A DNA stretch of 64,000 bases from Rhizobium cauense (lineage in GTDB: Bacteria; Pseudomonadota; Alphaproteobacteria; Rhizobiales; Rhizobiaceae): the NCBI RefSeq assembly GCF_019511525.1, contig NZ_JAEUAT010000003.1, positions 186,001 to 250,000 on the forward strand, read 5' to 3'. The notes under the pieces were generated by a model. That model was given only the letters and a program-made list of their open reading frames with translations, did no database searches and had not been told where the DNA came from. Of the stretch, positions 1-8,987 are shown in pieces; the first letter of the stretch is position 1; each line of letters starts with the position of its first letter. A program made the translations under genes and the position numbers.

Positions 1-346
1 GATATGGCAGCCCGCCGCCCTTGTGCGGCCTGATCAGGCCAGGGACGATCTGTCCGCGCTCCCGGATTGAGGACGCGATCTCGTCGATCGCAGCGTCGTC
101 ATAGGCGCCATCGAAGCGATCGGGAATCGACGAAGGGGCGACCTCGCTGGGGTCGACCTCAACAACGTGGTCGCCGTCCTTGAGGAGCCTGTCGAGAACT
201 TCGCCCTTCTCCTGGATCTGCTTGACGCCGGCAGCCACCTTGAGGAGATGCGGCGATGTTGTCGGCTTTGCAACGGGAGCCGTGGTCGGCTGATCCAGCT
301 GACCGAGCACGTTGGCAAACATGCCACGGGAATCTTTCCGGCTCAT
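1..346 (-). CDS. repB: RepB plasmid partitioning protein, ParB family (partial, runs off the left edge)
   Basis: The first 115 codons of a ParB-like partition protein are visible; the rest lies outside the window. The N-terminus reads MSRKDSRGMFANVLG, typical of rhizobial RepB, and the later stretch with SIRERGQIVPGLIRPH matches the start of the ParB/sulfiredoxin-type nuclease domain. RepB binds parS sites and works with RepA to segregate the plasmid. Its ATG overlaps the RepA stop codon (ATGA), so the two are translationally coupled, as in repABC operons. repC would be expected further left. I did not find a convincing parS palindrome inside the window. Confidence 0.9.
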   Translation of the reverse strand, partial: MSRKDSRGMFANVLGQLDQPTTAPVAKPTTSPHLLKVAAGVKQIQEKGEVLDRLLKDGDHVVEVDPSEVAPSSIPDRFDGAYDDAAIDEIASSIRERGQIVPGLIRPHKGGGLPY

Positions 347-1521
347 TCGCGCCCCCATGCTGACCAGAGCAACTGCTCGATCTCCGCGTTGGCGGCATTG
401 ATCGATTCCATAGCGCGATCATAGGTCTTCGGCGCCGAGAAGCGTGAACGCTGAACCTCGTAAAGGCTCTGCTTCCACGTCAGTGCGTCGGCGACGGCTG
501 TCGACTTCGTTACCATGTTCAGCAAAAGGTCTTCTCCGAAGACCTGCCGCATGAGGGCGGTCATATTGGCCTGAGGGTGATCGTTCGCTTCGAATTTTGT
601 GACAAGAAACTTCGCAAAGTCCCACTGAGCCGACGTCCCCATTTCGCTCAAAATCTGCATGTAGGACGAGGCAAGCTCGAGGAATTTTCCTGTCGAGTCG
701 ACGTCAAGCATGTGAGCCGGAACGGGGATAACGACACCGGTGGCCGCCGTCAGCGATGACAGCGTCAGGAAGTTGAGTGAAGGTGCGGAATCCATGAGGA
801 TGACATCGTAGTCACCGGCAACCTGCTCAAGTGCCTGCGACACCCGCAGAAGGAAGCTTGTCCCGCCATTCTTCCTCATTTCCAGTGCAACGGCCGTTTC
901 GAACTCCGTCAGGTCGAGACCAGCGCAGATGACATCGAAACCAGCAATATGAGTGTTATGAATCAGTGACCGCGTCGGCTTCGGATCCTGGAATCGGATC
1001 GCTGCATAGAGCGTTTCGTCTTCACGAGGATCGAAATCTGGAAGCGTACCATGCAGGCTTGTAAGTGATGCCTGAGGGTCAAGATCGACGGCCAGAACCC
1101 TGTAGCCCTTGAGCGCCAGGTAATGGCCAAGGTGAATGGTTGTGGAGGTCTTGCTGGAGCCACCCTTGAAGTTTGTCACTGCAATGATCTGGCACTCCTC
1201 ACCATCAATACGGCGAGGGTTCATCCACTTCTTTCGACCCTTCGCGGCCAGCAAGAGACGCAGCTCGAGTATCTGCTCCAGCGTGTACATGCGGCGACCA
1301 TTCGAGGTGGTCTCCGGCGAGGGTCCTTTGTCCTTCAGGACAATTTGCCGGATATACGCCTCCGACACGTCAAGCAGTGCCGCAACTTCCGACGAAGAGA
1401 ATTTCCGCATCTCGCGGCGTGCATCAGGTGGATATTGCGCCATCGAAAGGTTTTGCAGCGCCACTTCCAGTTTCGTGGAGAAGCTCTGCATGAAGTCGAG
1501 GCTGCTTAGGTGCCGATTCAC
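343..1521 (-). CDS. repA: RepA plasmid partitioning ATPase, ParA family
   Basis: This is a ParA-type Walker ATPase of repABC plasmids that drives segregation and normally represses its own operon. Numbering from the GTG start, an N-terminal winged-helix/MerR-like DNA-binding region (about residues 35-95, with SSSEVAALLDVSEAYIRQI) precedes the deviant Walker A motif KGGSSKTST (about 119-127) and the DLDPQAS motif (about 146-152). A Walker B-like LMDSAPSLN follows. About 392 aa is normal for the family. I prefer the GTG at 1521 because GAGGAAAG lies just upstream; an in-frame ATG at 1563 would add 14 residues but has no clear ribosome binding site. The promoter and any operator should lie in 1522-1920. 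Confidence 0.92.
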   Translation of the reverse strand: MNRHLSSLDFMQSFSTKLEVALQNLSMAQYPPDARREMRKFSSSEVAALLDVSEAYIRQIVLKDKGPSPETTSNGRRMYTLEQILELRLLLAAKGRKKWMNPRRIDGEECQIIAVTNFKGGSSKTSTTIHLGHYLALKGYRVLAVDLDPQASLTSLHGTLPDFDPREDETLYAAIRFQDPKPTRSLIHNTHIAGFDVICAGLDLTEFETAVALEMRKNGGTSFLLRVSQALEQVAGDYDVILMDSAPSLNFLTLSSLTAATGVVIPVPAHMLDVDSTGKFLELASSYMQILSEMGTSAQWDFAKFLVTKFEANDHPQANMTALMRQVFGEDLLLNMVTKSTAVADALTWKQSLYEVQRSRFSAPKTYDRAMESINAANAEIEQLLWSAWGRE

Positions 1522-1920
1522 AATTCTTTCCTCAGTTCGCTTCAAAAGCTTAAGCACCAACATCGTTGATGAACAGCTACCGCATCCATTGTTTCGCTTT
1601 AATGCGATAGTTCGCTAATTTTGCGTAGTTACAGAGCTATCTTGATTCGCGAGATTCGGCAAACCCTTAGCGGATGCTCCACATGCACGCGTCTGCGCGC
1701 AAGGCGCTCGATCATGATACTAAGAACTCTGCTTTGACCGCACTTGCCCTGTCACCCTCCACAGGAAAAGGTGGGGAGGTGGACGTTCTGCACGCGGTAA
1801 AGTCGCGACCGATCTGACCAGACGCTTCGGGTCCAAGTCTTCTTGTGCCCGCTGGCTCAAACACGGACGTTTATTCTTGCGGCGGCTCGGGAGCCTTCGG
1901 GCTAAACCGGATTTTCATCC
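1522..1920. other. repA upstream region, no gene seen
   Basis: Nothing here has a convincing coding pattern. Part of it is relatively AT-rich (around 1600-1680), as expected for the repABC promoter and RepA operator. I could not single out a promoter or a parS palindrome by eye. Confidence 0.4.
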
Positions 1921-2100
1921 ATGTCCTTTGTAGCAGAGGAAGATGGCGCCATCGTTCGCTGGTCGGACGACGACGGCGAGTTGCTCAGGAGGAGCTGGAT
2001 GCGCTTCTTGCCAAGCCGTCCATGCCGACCAGTGGCGCGGCAGGCCCTTTTAGACGATGTGGATGCGTGGACCGCCAAGGCGGTTAAGGCTGCCTACTGA
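1921..2100 (+). CDS. Possible 59-aa hypothetical protein
   Basis: An ATG-to-TGA frame of 59 codons starts MSFVAEEDGAIVRWSDDDGE and ends VKAAY. The first half has the G/C-rich third positions of a rhizobial gene. There is no clear ribosome binding site in front of the ATG and I recognise no family. It may be a real small gene, the remnant of a larger one, or chance. Confidence 0.25.
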   Translation: MSFVAEEDGAIVRWSDDDGELLRRSWMRFLPSRPCRPVARQALLDDVDAWTAKAVKAAY

Positions 2101-2472
2101 TATTCTGACACCTTCGGTCTCGCCGAACCGATGAGGGACGCGGGCTTCACCGCTTGGGCTTCACCAAAGGGTCGATCGACGCCTTCCTTGCGGCAGCTGC
2201 CCGACCCTTATGGCCTGTAAACCTAGAGAAAGAACTGGCACCCAAAGGATACCGCAGCTATGGCCAGCGGCATTACCAGAACCATGGCGGCGCCATGCCA
2301 ATCCACCTTCGTTGTTTCCGAGAACATCGCAGTCCCTCCTTGACGGATAGGAGGCTATATACATTTCGGGAGTGATGTCGCCTCAAACTGCGTTTCTGGC
2401 TGTAACATGAGGTGGGGCGGATAGAGGCGCGCCCAGGTCAGTTCCTTCTATAGCATTATCCAACATTGTCCG
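2101..2472. other. Stretch without a recognisable gene
   Basis: Several short frames cross this interval on both strands, but none has a plausible start with a ribosome binding site or resembles a known family. It may hold decayed coding sequence; I see nothing I can name. Confidence 0.4.
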
Positions 2473-2883
2473 TCACAGCAGAGATACGGCACGTCGTCGA
2501 ATTCGAGGATTTCGCACCCCTGCCGCGTCATCATTGCACTCGCCTTTCCCATTCGTTTGGCGGGTGCGTTCGCTTTGGCCTGGGGCGAATAGCTGCATGA
2601 AAAGGACCGCCTGCGCATTATCTTTGTCAGGTTCAGCGAGCACAATCTTTGCAAGTGGATGCTGGTGATCTTTGCATTTCACATTCCGGATATGTGACAC
2701 CGACGAGATCAAGGAGACGGGAATGGATATCCATTGCTCGCACCAGAGCGAAGATGAAAAACTCAAAACAGAGCTGTCGTTTTCATCGACCTTGACCATC
2801 CCAATCAGCGTTAAGTCTAATGGCTCGACAAGCTGGTTGGCACCCAACTGTGAAATAAACTCAGACGGTTCGTAAGTACGCAT
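2473..2883 (-). CDS. Hypothetical protein, 136 aa
   Basis: A 136-residue soluble protein beginning MRTYEPSEFISQLGAN. The first 85 residues have alternating hydrophobic and polar residues suggesting a small beta-rich fold; the last 40 are rich in Arg, Asn and Gly and may be disordered. No signal peptide or membrane segment is visible. GAGGGTGA lies about six bases before the ATG and supports this start. A second small gene begins about 75 bp upstream on the same strand and the two may be cotranscribed. I do not recognise the family. Confidence 0.6.
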   Translation of the reverse strand: MRTYEPSEFISQLGANQLVEPLDLTLIGMVKVDENDSSVLSFSSSLWCEQWISIPVSLISSVSHIRNVKCKDHQHPLAKIVLAEPDKDNAQAVLFMQLFAPGQSERTRQTNGKGECNDDAAGVRNPRIRRRAVSLL

Positions 2884-2956
2884 ACAAAATCACCCTCTAG
2901 TTTGGGGTTGCTTCAATTGGGGCAGCCAAATCTCAAGCCGACACAAAAGGCCGATC

Positions 2957-3175
2957 TTACTGCTGCACCTTGAGTTCTTCTTCGCTGATCAGGATGAGAA
3001 AGTGTTCATCGTCCAAACGTTGAACGACGTCACCGTTTTCCGTCAGGTAGTCGATCTTGCCCGCTTTCAGGTCGGCAAATTTCGTGGGGTCGGTTCTGAT
3101 CTGCTCGATGACCGTGTGTAGCCTCCCAGCGCGACCCGCACATTGAAATCGCCTTGTCTCTTCATAGAAGGGCAT
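2957..3175 (-). CDS. Hypothetical protein, 72 aa
   Basis: A small acidic protein, MPFYEETRRFQCAG to EEELKVQQ, with a regular mixture of charged and hydrophobic residues and no membrane segment. The frame is open up to 3247, but GGAGGATTTTTCA directly before the internal ATG at 3175 makes that the likely start. The 2473-2883 gene lies downstream on the same strand. Function unknown. Confidence 0.6.
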   Translation of the reverse strand: MPFYEETRRFQCAGRAGRLHTVIEQIRTDPTKFADLKAGKIDYLTENGDVVQRLDDEHFLILISEEELKVQQ

Positions 3176-3483
3176 TGAAAAATCCTCCGCACGTCTTGGA
3201 TGGATCAGCACTGCAATCTTCGCTCTTGCTAATAGACGTATACACATGTGCGCATTTGCGAAAAGGCAAGGTGCAAACTTGGCACGTACGACTTTGGCGG
3301 TAGTCAGTAGGGTCTTCGAGCCCCTGAATGATGTAGAGGCACTGACAGCAATATCGGCCCGCGCACCGTCGACCGCGCGGCGGCCATCGTGTATCGCTGA
3401 TCAGCAGAACTCAGGGATGCAATCATCTTGCCTCGGCCAACACCGAGCCCGGCCAGCCCGTCAATCGAACCAAAAGAGGCGGC
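3176..3483. other. Intergenic region, nothing recognised
   Basis: This lies between divergent small genes (2957-3175 on minus and the VanZ-like gene on plus) and should contain the promoters of both. A short plus-strand frame crosses it but has no supported start and no recognisable product. Confidence 0.4.
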
Positions 3484-3843
3484 ATGTCTATTTCAAGATT
3501 CTCGGCGATTTGCGCTTGGCTCTTGTTGGCTTTTATCATCTTCTCGACCGTCTCACCGATCGAAATGCGACCGAGTGACGTGGTGCTCCCAGTTCAAGTG
3601 GACAGGGCGTTGGCTTTCTTGCTGCTGGCCGGCGCATTTGTCGTTGGGTATCCGAAACACTGGTTGATCGTGGGTATCGCCTGTATCGCGGGCGCTTTCG
3701 CAATCGAGGCGCTGCAATATCTTTCAGCGAGCAGACATCCACACCTGGCCGACGCCTTCGTTAAAGCGGTTGGAGCATTCCTGGGCGCGGTGATTGGGTT
3801 CGCCTTTAACACCGCCATCAGGGGAATTGGTCGAATTGGCTAG
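3484..3843 (+). CDS. VanZ-like membrane protein
   Basis: A 119-residue protein with a hydrophobic N-terminal segment (about residues 8-24) and three further likely membrane segments (about 42-55, 60-75 and 92-110). The pattern of a central loop holding FAIEALQYLSASRH followed by a final helix with D, K and G residues is typical of the VanZ-like family in rhizobia. Family members are small membrane proteins; VanZ itself affects teicoplanin resistance, but the role of rhizobial members is unknown. The ATG follows AGAGGCGGC. It stands alone, separate from its neighbours. Confidence 0.7.
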   Translation: MSISRFSAICAWLLLAFIIFSTVSPIEMRPSDVVLPVQVDRALAFLLLAGAFVVGYPKHWLIVGIACIAGAFAIEALQYLSASRHPHLADAFVKAVGAFLGAVIGFAFNTAIRGIGRIG

Positions 3844-4017
3844 TGGGCAAATTCGCCGCCAGTCACCGCCAACGACTACACCAGATCATCCACCGTCAGA
3901 CCGAGAAGGGGGAGGCGATTGAAATTGATGAATAGTGGCCCCCATGGAAACGACAAGATCCAGCCATCACGCCGCTGGCAGTTCCTGGGTCATGAAGTGA
4001 ACGCGGAAGCAATGGGC

Positions 4018-4485
4018 TCAGACCGGAACCGAAGTGGAGTACTTCACGCGCTTCAGGGCAAAATGCGACGAAGAGGTTGCAACGGCATGGTGGGTAAGAA
4101 CGCCTTGCATGAGCAGGCGCTCATAGTCCTGAACATCGGCGACTGCCACGCGCAGGAGATAATCCCAGTCACCTGACATCGAATAGCATTCGAGGACTTC
4201 CTCGTGACTTTCGACGAAACGCTCGAAATCACCTCTTGCTGCAGCATCATGTGCTTTCATTCTGACCTGACAGAAAACGGTGAGCCCACGACCGACGGCC
4301 TCAGGACTGACGAGCCGGACTGTCGGGCCGAGCATACCGGATGCCTCGAGGGCCTTGATGCGGCGCCAGCACGAGGCGCTAGACGCGCCGACCCGCTCTG
4401 CCAATGCTGCATGGCTGAGATTGCCCTCGCTCTGAAGTAGCCGGAGGATCTTTCGGTCGACATTGTCGATTTCGGGAGATTTCAT
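4018..4485 (-). CDS. Lrp/AsnC family transcriptional regulator
   Basis: At 155 aa this has the classical Lrp layout: an N-terminal winged HTH (about residues 5-60, with IDNVDRKILRLLQ and ASSASCWRRIKALE) and a C-terminal RAM/AsnC effector domain (about 70-145, with GDWDYLLRVAVAD). Such proteins usually sense amino acids and regulate their transport or breakdown, forming octamers. The gene is monocistronic, and no amino-acid gene lies next to it, so the target is not apparent. The sequence upstream of 4485 holds its promoter. Confidence 0.88.
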   Translation of the reverse strand: MKSPEIDNVDRKILRLLQSEGNLSHAALAERVGASSASCWRRIKALEASGMLGPTVRLVSPEAVGRGLTVFCQVRMKAHDAAARGDFERFVESHEEVLECYSMSGDWDYLLRVAVADVQDYERLLMQGVLTHHAVATSSSHFALKRVKYSTSVPV

Positions 4486-4661
4486 CGCAATCTCACATTC
4501 CGCGATATGTATGTTTCTTGAGCTATGCCATTTCGATTGAAACTGATCGGTAAACGCAAGTCCCTATGAATTGTTTCGTCAGCAGGGAGCTGATGCGATG
4601 AAGAAGATGGAGGCAATTTGCGTGCAAAGCGGCGGGCTTGGCGCTTTCTCCTCGCCCTGCG

Positions 4662-4808
4662 TCAGGTCGGTGTTCCAAACCAGGTGAAATAGCTCCACGC
4701 CGCGATCAACAGCGCAAGGACACCGGCTGCTATGGCGAGCTTGCGAAGTCCCGGACGAGGAGGTCTCGGTGGTTTCGGACGTCGGAATTGAATGACGTTA
4801 TCGTTCAT
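4662..4808 (-). CDS. Small single-pass membrane protein, 48 aa
   Basis: MNDNVIQFRRPKPPRPPRP is followed by a single hydrophobic helix (about residues 25-42) and a short periplasmic-type tail. Proline- and arginine-rich N-termini like this are common in small rhizobial membrane proteins of unknown function. GGGAGAAG before the ATG at 4808 fixes the start; a longer in-frame version would run through the terminator at 4876-4909, which is unlikely. Confidence 0.65.
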   Translation of the reverse strand: MNDNVIQFRRPKPPRPPRPGLRKLAIAAGVLALLIAAWSYFTWFGTPT

Positions 4809-4875
4809 CTGGAATCTTCTCCCTCGTGCCACATCATACGTTGTTTCGGGCGCGCGGGAGCGGATGTCAAAAAGA

Positions 4876-4909
4876 AAAAGGCGCTCGACCCTTTCGGGGA
4901 GCGCCTTTT
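4876..4909 (-). terminator. Rho-independent terminator
   Basis: An 11-bp stem AAAAGGCGCTC / GAGCGCCTTTT with a 12-base loop. On the minus strand it is followed by a T-rich run. It lies downstream of the DUF779/aldehyde dehydrogenase operon and would end that transcript; the flanking A and T runs would let it work in both directions. Confidence 0.8.
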
Positions 4910-5053
4910 CTTTCCTGGACAGCGAACGCGACACGCCCAACGGACACGTCTGCAGGCTATCGATACAGGTGATGCCCCGTAGATGGAACCGCGGTCAGAA
5001 AGTTTCAAGTCAACGAACCAATTTTTTTAGTGGGGTCGTGGAGACAGCGTCGG

Positions 5054-5413
5054 TCAACCTGGCTCCCGCCTGAGCATGCGGGAGCGCGTGAGGAAGCGCT
5101 TTTCTCGCCCGTTGTCGAGCGAGAACATGCCACCCCGACCGGGTACAACATCGATGATCAGTTGCGTGTGTTTCCAGACCTCGAACTGAGAGGCGCTGAT
5201 ATAGACAGGCACGCCGGCGATTTCGCCGAGCTTGATGTCGTGATCGCCGACAATGAAGTCATCCGCGGGATAGCACATCGGCGACGAGCCATCGCAACAT
5301 CCACCCGACTGGTGGAAAAGAATGGAAGGATGATCTCTTCTGATCTCGTCGATCAGCGCGATTGCGCTATCGGTCGCTGTCACGCGAGGCTCCTCAACGG
5401 CCCTGTCATCCAT
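5054..5413 (-). CDS. DUF779 family protein, partner of aldehyde dehydrogenase
   Basis: A 119-residue protein with the conserved core SILFHQSGGCCDGSSPMCYP, which carries the family's cysteines, followed by GDHDIKLGEIAGVPVYIS. DUF779 proteins are commonly encoded beside acetaldehyde/aldehyde dehydrogenases; their exact role is not established. GGGAG eight bases before the ATG at 5413 supports this start; an ATG at 5419 is possible. It lies about 70 bp after the aldehyde dehydrogenase on the same strand, in one operon. Confidence 0.85.
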   Translation of the reverse strand: MDDRAVEEPRVTATDSAIALIDEIRRDHPSILFHQSGGCCDGSSPMCYPADDFIVGDHDIKLGEIAGVPVYISASQFEVWKHTQLIIDVVPGRGGMFSLDNGREKRFLTRSRMLRREPG

Positions 5414-5483
5414 CGTCATCTCTCCCAAATGGGCCCGCACCGTAATGGGCGGGCCCCTCTTAGCGGGTCTAAGCAACTAAGCC

Positions 5484-6992
5484 TCAGAAGAAGCCGAGCG
5501 CCTTTTCACTGTAGCTGACGAGCATGTTTTTCGTCTGTTGATAGTGGTCGAGCATCATCTTGTGCGTCTCGCGTCCGATACCCGATTGCTTGTAACCACC
5601 AAAGGCCGCATGCGCGGGATATGCGTGGTAGCAATTCGTCCACACGCGACCAGCCTGGATCTCCCGGCCGAAGCGATAGCAACGGTTGGCATCGCGACTC
5701 CAAACGCCGGCACCCAATCCGTAGAGTGTGTCGTTGGCAATCTCGAGCGCTTCCTTTTCGTCCTTGAACGTGGTTACCGACACGACCGGTCCGAAGATCT
5801 CCTCCTGGAAGACACGCATCTTGTTGTGGCCCTTGAAGATCGTTGGCTTAACGTAATAGCCCCCGGCAAGTTCGCCGGCCAGATCGTTGCGCGATCCGCC
5901 TGTTAGAACCTCGGCACCTTCCTGCTTACCGATATCGAGGTAGGCAAGGATCTTCTCCAACTGCTCGTTCGAAGCCTGTGCCCCGATCATTGTTGCCGTA
6001 TCGAGGGGGTTGCCCTGCTTGATGGCTTCAACACGACGGACCGCCTTTTCCATGAAGCGTTCATAGATCGATTCCTGGATCAGCGCGCGGCTAGGGCAGG
6101 TGCATACCTCGCCCTGGTTCAACGCAAACATCGCAAAGCCCTCCAGGGCCTTATCCAGGAAATCATCGTCTTCGGCCATGACGTCGGCAAAGAAGATGTT
6201 CGGTGACTTGCCACCGAGTTCGAGAGTGACCGGAATGAGGTTCTGACTTGCATACTGCATGATCAGCCGGCCGGTTGTGGTCTCACCCGTAAAGGCAATC
6301 TTGGCGATGCGAGGGCTGGACGCCAGCGGTTTGCCAGCTTCAAGGCCAAAACCGTTGACGATGTTGAGCACACCAGGCGGCAGGAGATCGCCGACAAGCT
6401 CTGCCCAGACAAGCAATGACGCAGGCGTCTGTTCCGCTGGCTTGATAACAACGCAATTCCCAGCGGCAAGTGCAGGGGCGAGTTTCCATGCCGCCATCAG
6501 GATCGGGAAGTTCCAGGGAATGATCTGGCCAACGACACCAAGCGGTTCGTGGAAGTGATATGCCACTGTGTCGTGGTCGATCTCGCCGATCGAACCTTCC
6601 TGTGCGCGAATGCAGGAGGCGAAATACCGGAAATGGTCGATTGCCAGCGGTATGTCGGCGGCCATTGTTTCGCGAATGGGCTTGCCATTGTCCCATGTTT
6701 CGGCCTGCGCCAGAAGTTCGAGCTTCTCCTCCATGCGCTCTGCAATTTTCATGAGAATGTTGGACCGCTCTGCGGCCGAGGTCCTGCCCCATTTTTCACT
6801 TGCCGCGTGCGCGGCGTCGAGAGCCGCATTGACATCCAGTTCGCTCGACCGGGCCACCTCGCACAGCTTGCCACCGGTAACAGGGGTGATGTTGTCGAAG
6901 TAACGCCCCTCGATCGGTTCGCGCCATTCACCGCCGATGAAGTTGCCATACCTGGTCTTGAACGGTGACTCGACGATCTTTTGATGCAGCAT
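5484..6992 (-). CDS. NAD-dependent aldehyde (acetaldehyde-type) dehydrogenase
   Basis: At 502 aa this is a full-length aldehyde dehydrogenase, oxidising aldehydes to acids with NAD(P)+. Visible are the oxyanion Asn in PWNFP (about 159-163), the nucleotide-fold segment FTGETTTGR (about 234-242), the general-base Glu in LELGGKSPN (about 258) and the catalytic Cys in NQGEVCTCP (Cys297). The sequence resembles the ExaC/AldB group involved in ethanol or acetoin metabolism, and its DUF779 partner agrees. GGGAGGAATAC precedes the ATG. A 7-4-7 palindrome lies about 110 bp upstream and an identical half-site pair lies upstream of the adjacent regulator, so that regulator probably controls it. Confidence 0.93.
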   Translation of the reverse strand: MLHQKIVESPFKTRYGNFIGGEWREPIEGRYFDNITPVTGGKLCEVARSSELDVNAALDAAHAASEKWGRTSAAERSNILMKIAERMEEKLELLAQAETWDNGKPIRETMAADIPLAIDHFRYFASCIRAQEGSIGEIDHDTVAYHFHEPLGVVGQIIPWNFPILMAAWKLAPALAAGNCVVIKPAEQTPASLLVWAELVGDLLPPGVLNIVNGFGLEAGKPLASSPRIAKIAFTGETTTGRLIMQYASQNLIPVTLELGGKSPNIFFADVMAEDDDFLDKALEGFAMFALNQGEVCTCPSRALIQESIYERFMEKAVRRVEAIKQGNPLDTATMIGAQASNEQLEKILAYLDIGKQEGAEVLTGGSRNDLAGELAGGYYVKPTIFKGHNKMRVFQEEIFGPVVSVTTFKDEKEALEIANDTLYGLGAGVWSRDANRCYRFGREIQAGRVWTNCYHAYPAHAAFGGYKQSGIGRETHKMMLDHYQQTKNMLVSYSEKALGFF

Positions 6993-7100
6993 GTATTCCT
7001 CCCTTGAATGGTCCGGATCCGGGAAAGAACCGGCAGGAGGAAAGTGTGCGCGAGTTTTGCGGGAGCAGGAAGTTACAGCGCTCGATACCGCAGTGCACAG

Positions 7101-7118
7101 TGTCGCAACACTGCGACA
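7101..7118. promoter_or_regulatory. Palindromic operator, aldehyde dehydrogenase promoter
   Basis: TGTCGCA-ACAC-TGCGACA, a perfect 7-bp inverted repeat with a 4-base centre, sits between the aldehyde dehydrogenase and the GAF-Fis regulator. The same arms occur at 8198-8215. The repeat is probably the binding site of the regulator encoded at 7132-8091. Confidence 0.75.
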
Positions 7119-7131
7119 CGGGCTGGCGCTG

Positions 7132-8091
7132 TCAATGCAGATTGAGCCGCTTCATTTTCCTGTGCAGCGTTGCCCTGCTCATGCCGAGCGCAACGGCCGC
7201 TTGCGAAACGTTTCCGCTCGAGCGCGACAAGGCCCTCAGTAGTGCCGCCCGTTCGGCCTCGACAAGGTCTTCGTCGGCGGACATGGTCTGTTCCTGGAGC
7301 GCATCGGCCGCGGGCAGTCCTGCCGAGATGCGCCGGTCGTCGAGTTTCAGCGCCAGGCGTGCGGCGCGAGTGGCGCCGAGGACGAGATCATGGCGGTCGA
7401 CAGCAAGCAGGGCCGCCGTCGGGTTGTTGGCGCCCGCGACCATGAGGAAGCGCGCACCTGGGAAGGCACTCTTGAACAGATTGACTTCGATCCGCAAAGC
7501 CGCGTCGCGGACCATCTGCCCTAAAATTCCGAGCGTCACGTCGCTCACGTCGTCGCGGCAGGTTGATATGTCGAGGGCTGCGGCCAGCTGACCGCGGTGG
7601 TCGCGGATTGGAGCCGTTGTGCACCCCAGGCTGATATTCGAGCAAAAGAAATGCTGATCACGAAGGATCGTCACCGATCGTTCGTCGGCGATTGCCGTTC
7701 CGATGCCGTTGGTACCAATGCTGGCCTCGGTCCAGACCGAACCTGTCCAAAGACCTAATTCACGAAAATGCTTGTCATCGCCGGCAGCACCGCGACGTTC
7801 AAGCGCTATGCCATTGTGATCGGTCAGGATCAGACAACAGCCGCTCCTGCCCACTGTTGCAAACAAACGGTCGAGTTCGACCGAAGCGTCGGCGATGAGA
7901 TGCTCGCTCGCCTCCCGTGCTTTCCTCCACTCCTGGTCGGAAACGCGAAGTGGCTGGCGCATTTGCTCGGGCGCTAGCCTATGCATGGAGATGCATCGCC
8001 GCCATGATGCAACGATGGATGAGTTTGCAGCGGCCGAATCTCTCTGGGCGCACGTATAGACATGCTCCGCATGGGCAGCGAGTTCACGCAT
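7132..8091 (-). CDS. AcoR-like GAF-Fis transcriptional regulator lacking the AAA+ domain
   Basis: A 319-residue regulator. The N-terminal part resembles the sensory region of AcoR-type activators, including VRASWRRC-like ASWRRC near residue 28 and a GAF domain with [11 protein letters not shown]. The C-terminus is a Fis-type HTH ([21 protein letters not shown]). Between them I see no Walker A, Walker B or GAFTGA motif, so the central sigma-54-interacting ATPase of normal AcoR is absent, and it cannot be a classical sigma-54 activator. GGAGGAGCCA before the ATG at 8091 fixes the start; the frame extends upstream to 8286. It is encoded beside the aldehyde dehydrogenase operon and is flanked by two copies of the same palindrome, suggesting control of both that operon and itself. 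Confidence 0.82.
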   Translation of the reverse strand: MRELAAHAEHVYTCAQRDSAAANSSIVASWRRCISMHRLAPEQMRQPLRVSDQEWRKAREASEHLIADASVELDRLFATVGRSGCCLILTDHNGIALERRGAAGDDKHFRELGLWTGSVWTEASIGTNGIGTAIADERSVTILRDQHFFCSNISLGCTTAPIRDHRGQLAAALDISTCRDDVSDVTLGILGQMVRDAALRIEVNLFKSAFPGARFLMVAGANNPTAALLAVDRHDLVLGATRAARLALKLDDRRISAGLPAADALQEQTMSADEDLVEAERAALLRALSRSSGNVSQAAVALGMSRATLHRKMKRLNLH

Positions 8092-8197
8092 TGGCTCCTC
8101 CAACCAATTCTTGGTGCACCTTGGCCCAACGGAGCGCCTTTGGCAATTCGAGGCGCGGGAACACGTGTCCCGCCGAATAGCATTGGGGGGCCACAAC

Positions 8198-8215
8198 TGT
8201 CGCAATATTGCGACA
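8198..8215. promoter_or_regulatory. Palindromic operator upstream of the GAF-Fis regulator
   Basis: TGTCGCA-ATAT-TGCGACA, a perfect 18-bp palindrome. Its arms are identical to those at 7101-7118. It lies about 105 bp before the regulator's ATG and would allow autoregulation. Confidence 0.75.
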
Positions 8216-8503
8216 CGGACATTTCCATCAACTTGGCGCGGCCGTCCGCCGGGATGCCTTGCCCCGACAAAAACCCTCGTCACCACTGGAGAAAAAAGCG
8301 TGACGCCTATATAAACGCTAGCGTGTATTGTCGCATTCTCGGAGCGAAAAGGCCTTTAATTCCAGCGTGTCCTCTCGCGAAAAACGCGTGTCACGATGAA
8401 GTCACAACACAACCCACAAAGCCTGTGCTTTAACGTCGAAGGGGCTGAGTGAACAGGAGGCGTCATGAAACGTAGTGCGTGTCCATGACGACAAGTGAAG
8501 TGA

Positions 8504-8950
8504 ATGCCGATTATTTATAGACGAATGAGCAGGGACGAGGCGCTGGAGAGCGCTGATATTATCGTTCAGGCTTACGCCCGAGCGCCCTGGCACGAGGAGT
8601 GGTGCCTGCCGAATGCAATTTCCCGTATCGACGAACTCACAACGACACCGATGTGCCTTGCTGTGGCTGCTTGCGACGGAAAACAGACGGTAGGGTTTGC
8701 GTTTGGTCTGCCGCACACCTCGGTCGTGGGCCGCGGTATCCACGTCGCGGAAATAGCCATACGGCCCGAGCATCAGCGGTGCGGAATTGGCTCGCGGCTG
8801 CTACAGCAACTGGAGGGAGAGGCAAGAGCCATGGGCTATGTCCATGTATGGCTTGTCTCCCGCAGTAGTGGCGGCGTGGCCGAATACTACAGGAGCAACC
8901 ACTACAGCCACTCAGAAAAGCTCTGTGTATATTCAAAGCAATTGAGATAG
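8504..8950 (+). CDS. GNAT family N-acetyltransferase
   Basis: A 148-aa single-domain GNAT enzyme that would transfer an acetyl group from acetyl-CoA to an amine. The acetyl-CoA motif A is clear at IRPEHQRCGIGSRLLQQLE, preceded by the beta-4 strand HVAEIAI. The C-terminal GGVAEYYRSNHY resembles motif B. The substrate cannot be deduced. The ribosome binding site is weak (AAGTGAAGTGA). It is convergent with the gene at 8988-9239, separated by a hairpin. Confidence 0.85.
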   Translation: MPIIYRRMSRDEALESADIIVQAYARAPWHEEWCLPNAISRIDELTTTPMCLAVAACDGKQTVGFAFGLPHTSVVGRGIHVAEIAIRPEHQRCGIGSRLLQQLEGEARAMGYVHVWLVSRSSGGVAEYYRSNHYSHSEKLCVYSKQLR

Positions 8951-8970
8951 GCCGGCACATCGTGCCGGCC
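8950..8970. terminator. Hairpin between convergent genes
   Basis: GGCCGGCAC-ATC-GTGCCGGCC forms a 9-bp GC-rich stem with a 3-base loop right after the acetyltransferase stop. No long T run follows, so it may be a bidirectional structure or a weak terminator. Confidence 0.6.
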
Positions 8971-8987
8971 CCGCTTCTGCGGCCATC

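Noticed and set aside
1..1920. parS partition site
   Set aside because: GTTGTCGGCTTTGCAAC near 258 looks similar but has the wrong spacing; no match to the 16-bp rhizobial consensus was found.
6993..7131. A sigma-54 (-24/-12) promoter for the aldehyde dehydrogenase
   Set aside because: I looked for the GG-N10-GC pattern with a TTGC box and found none convincing; the regulator also lacks the AAA+ domain.
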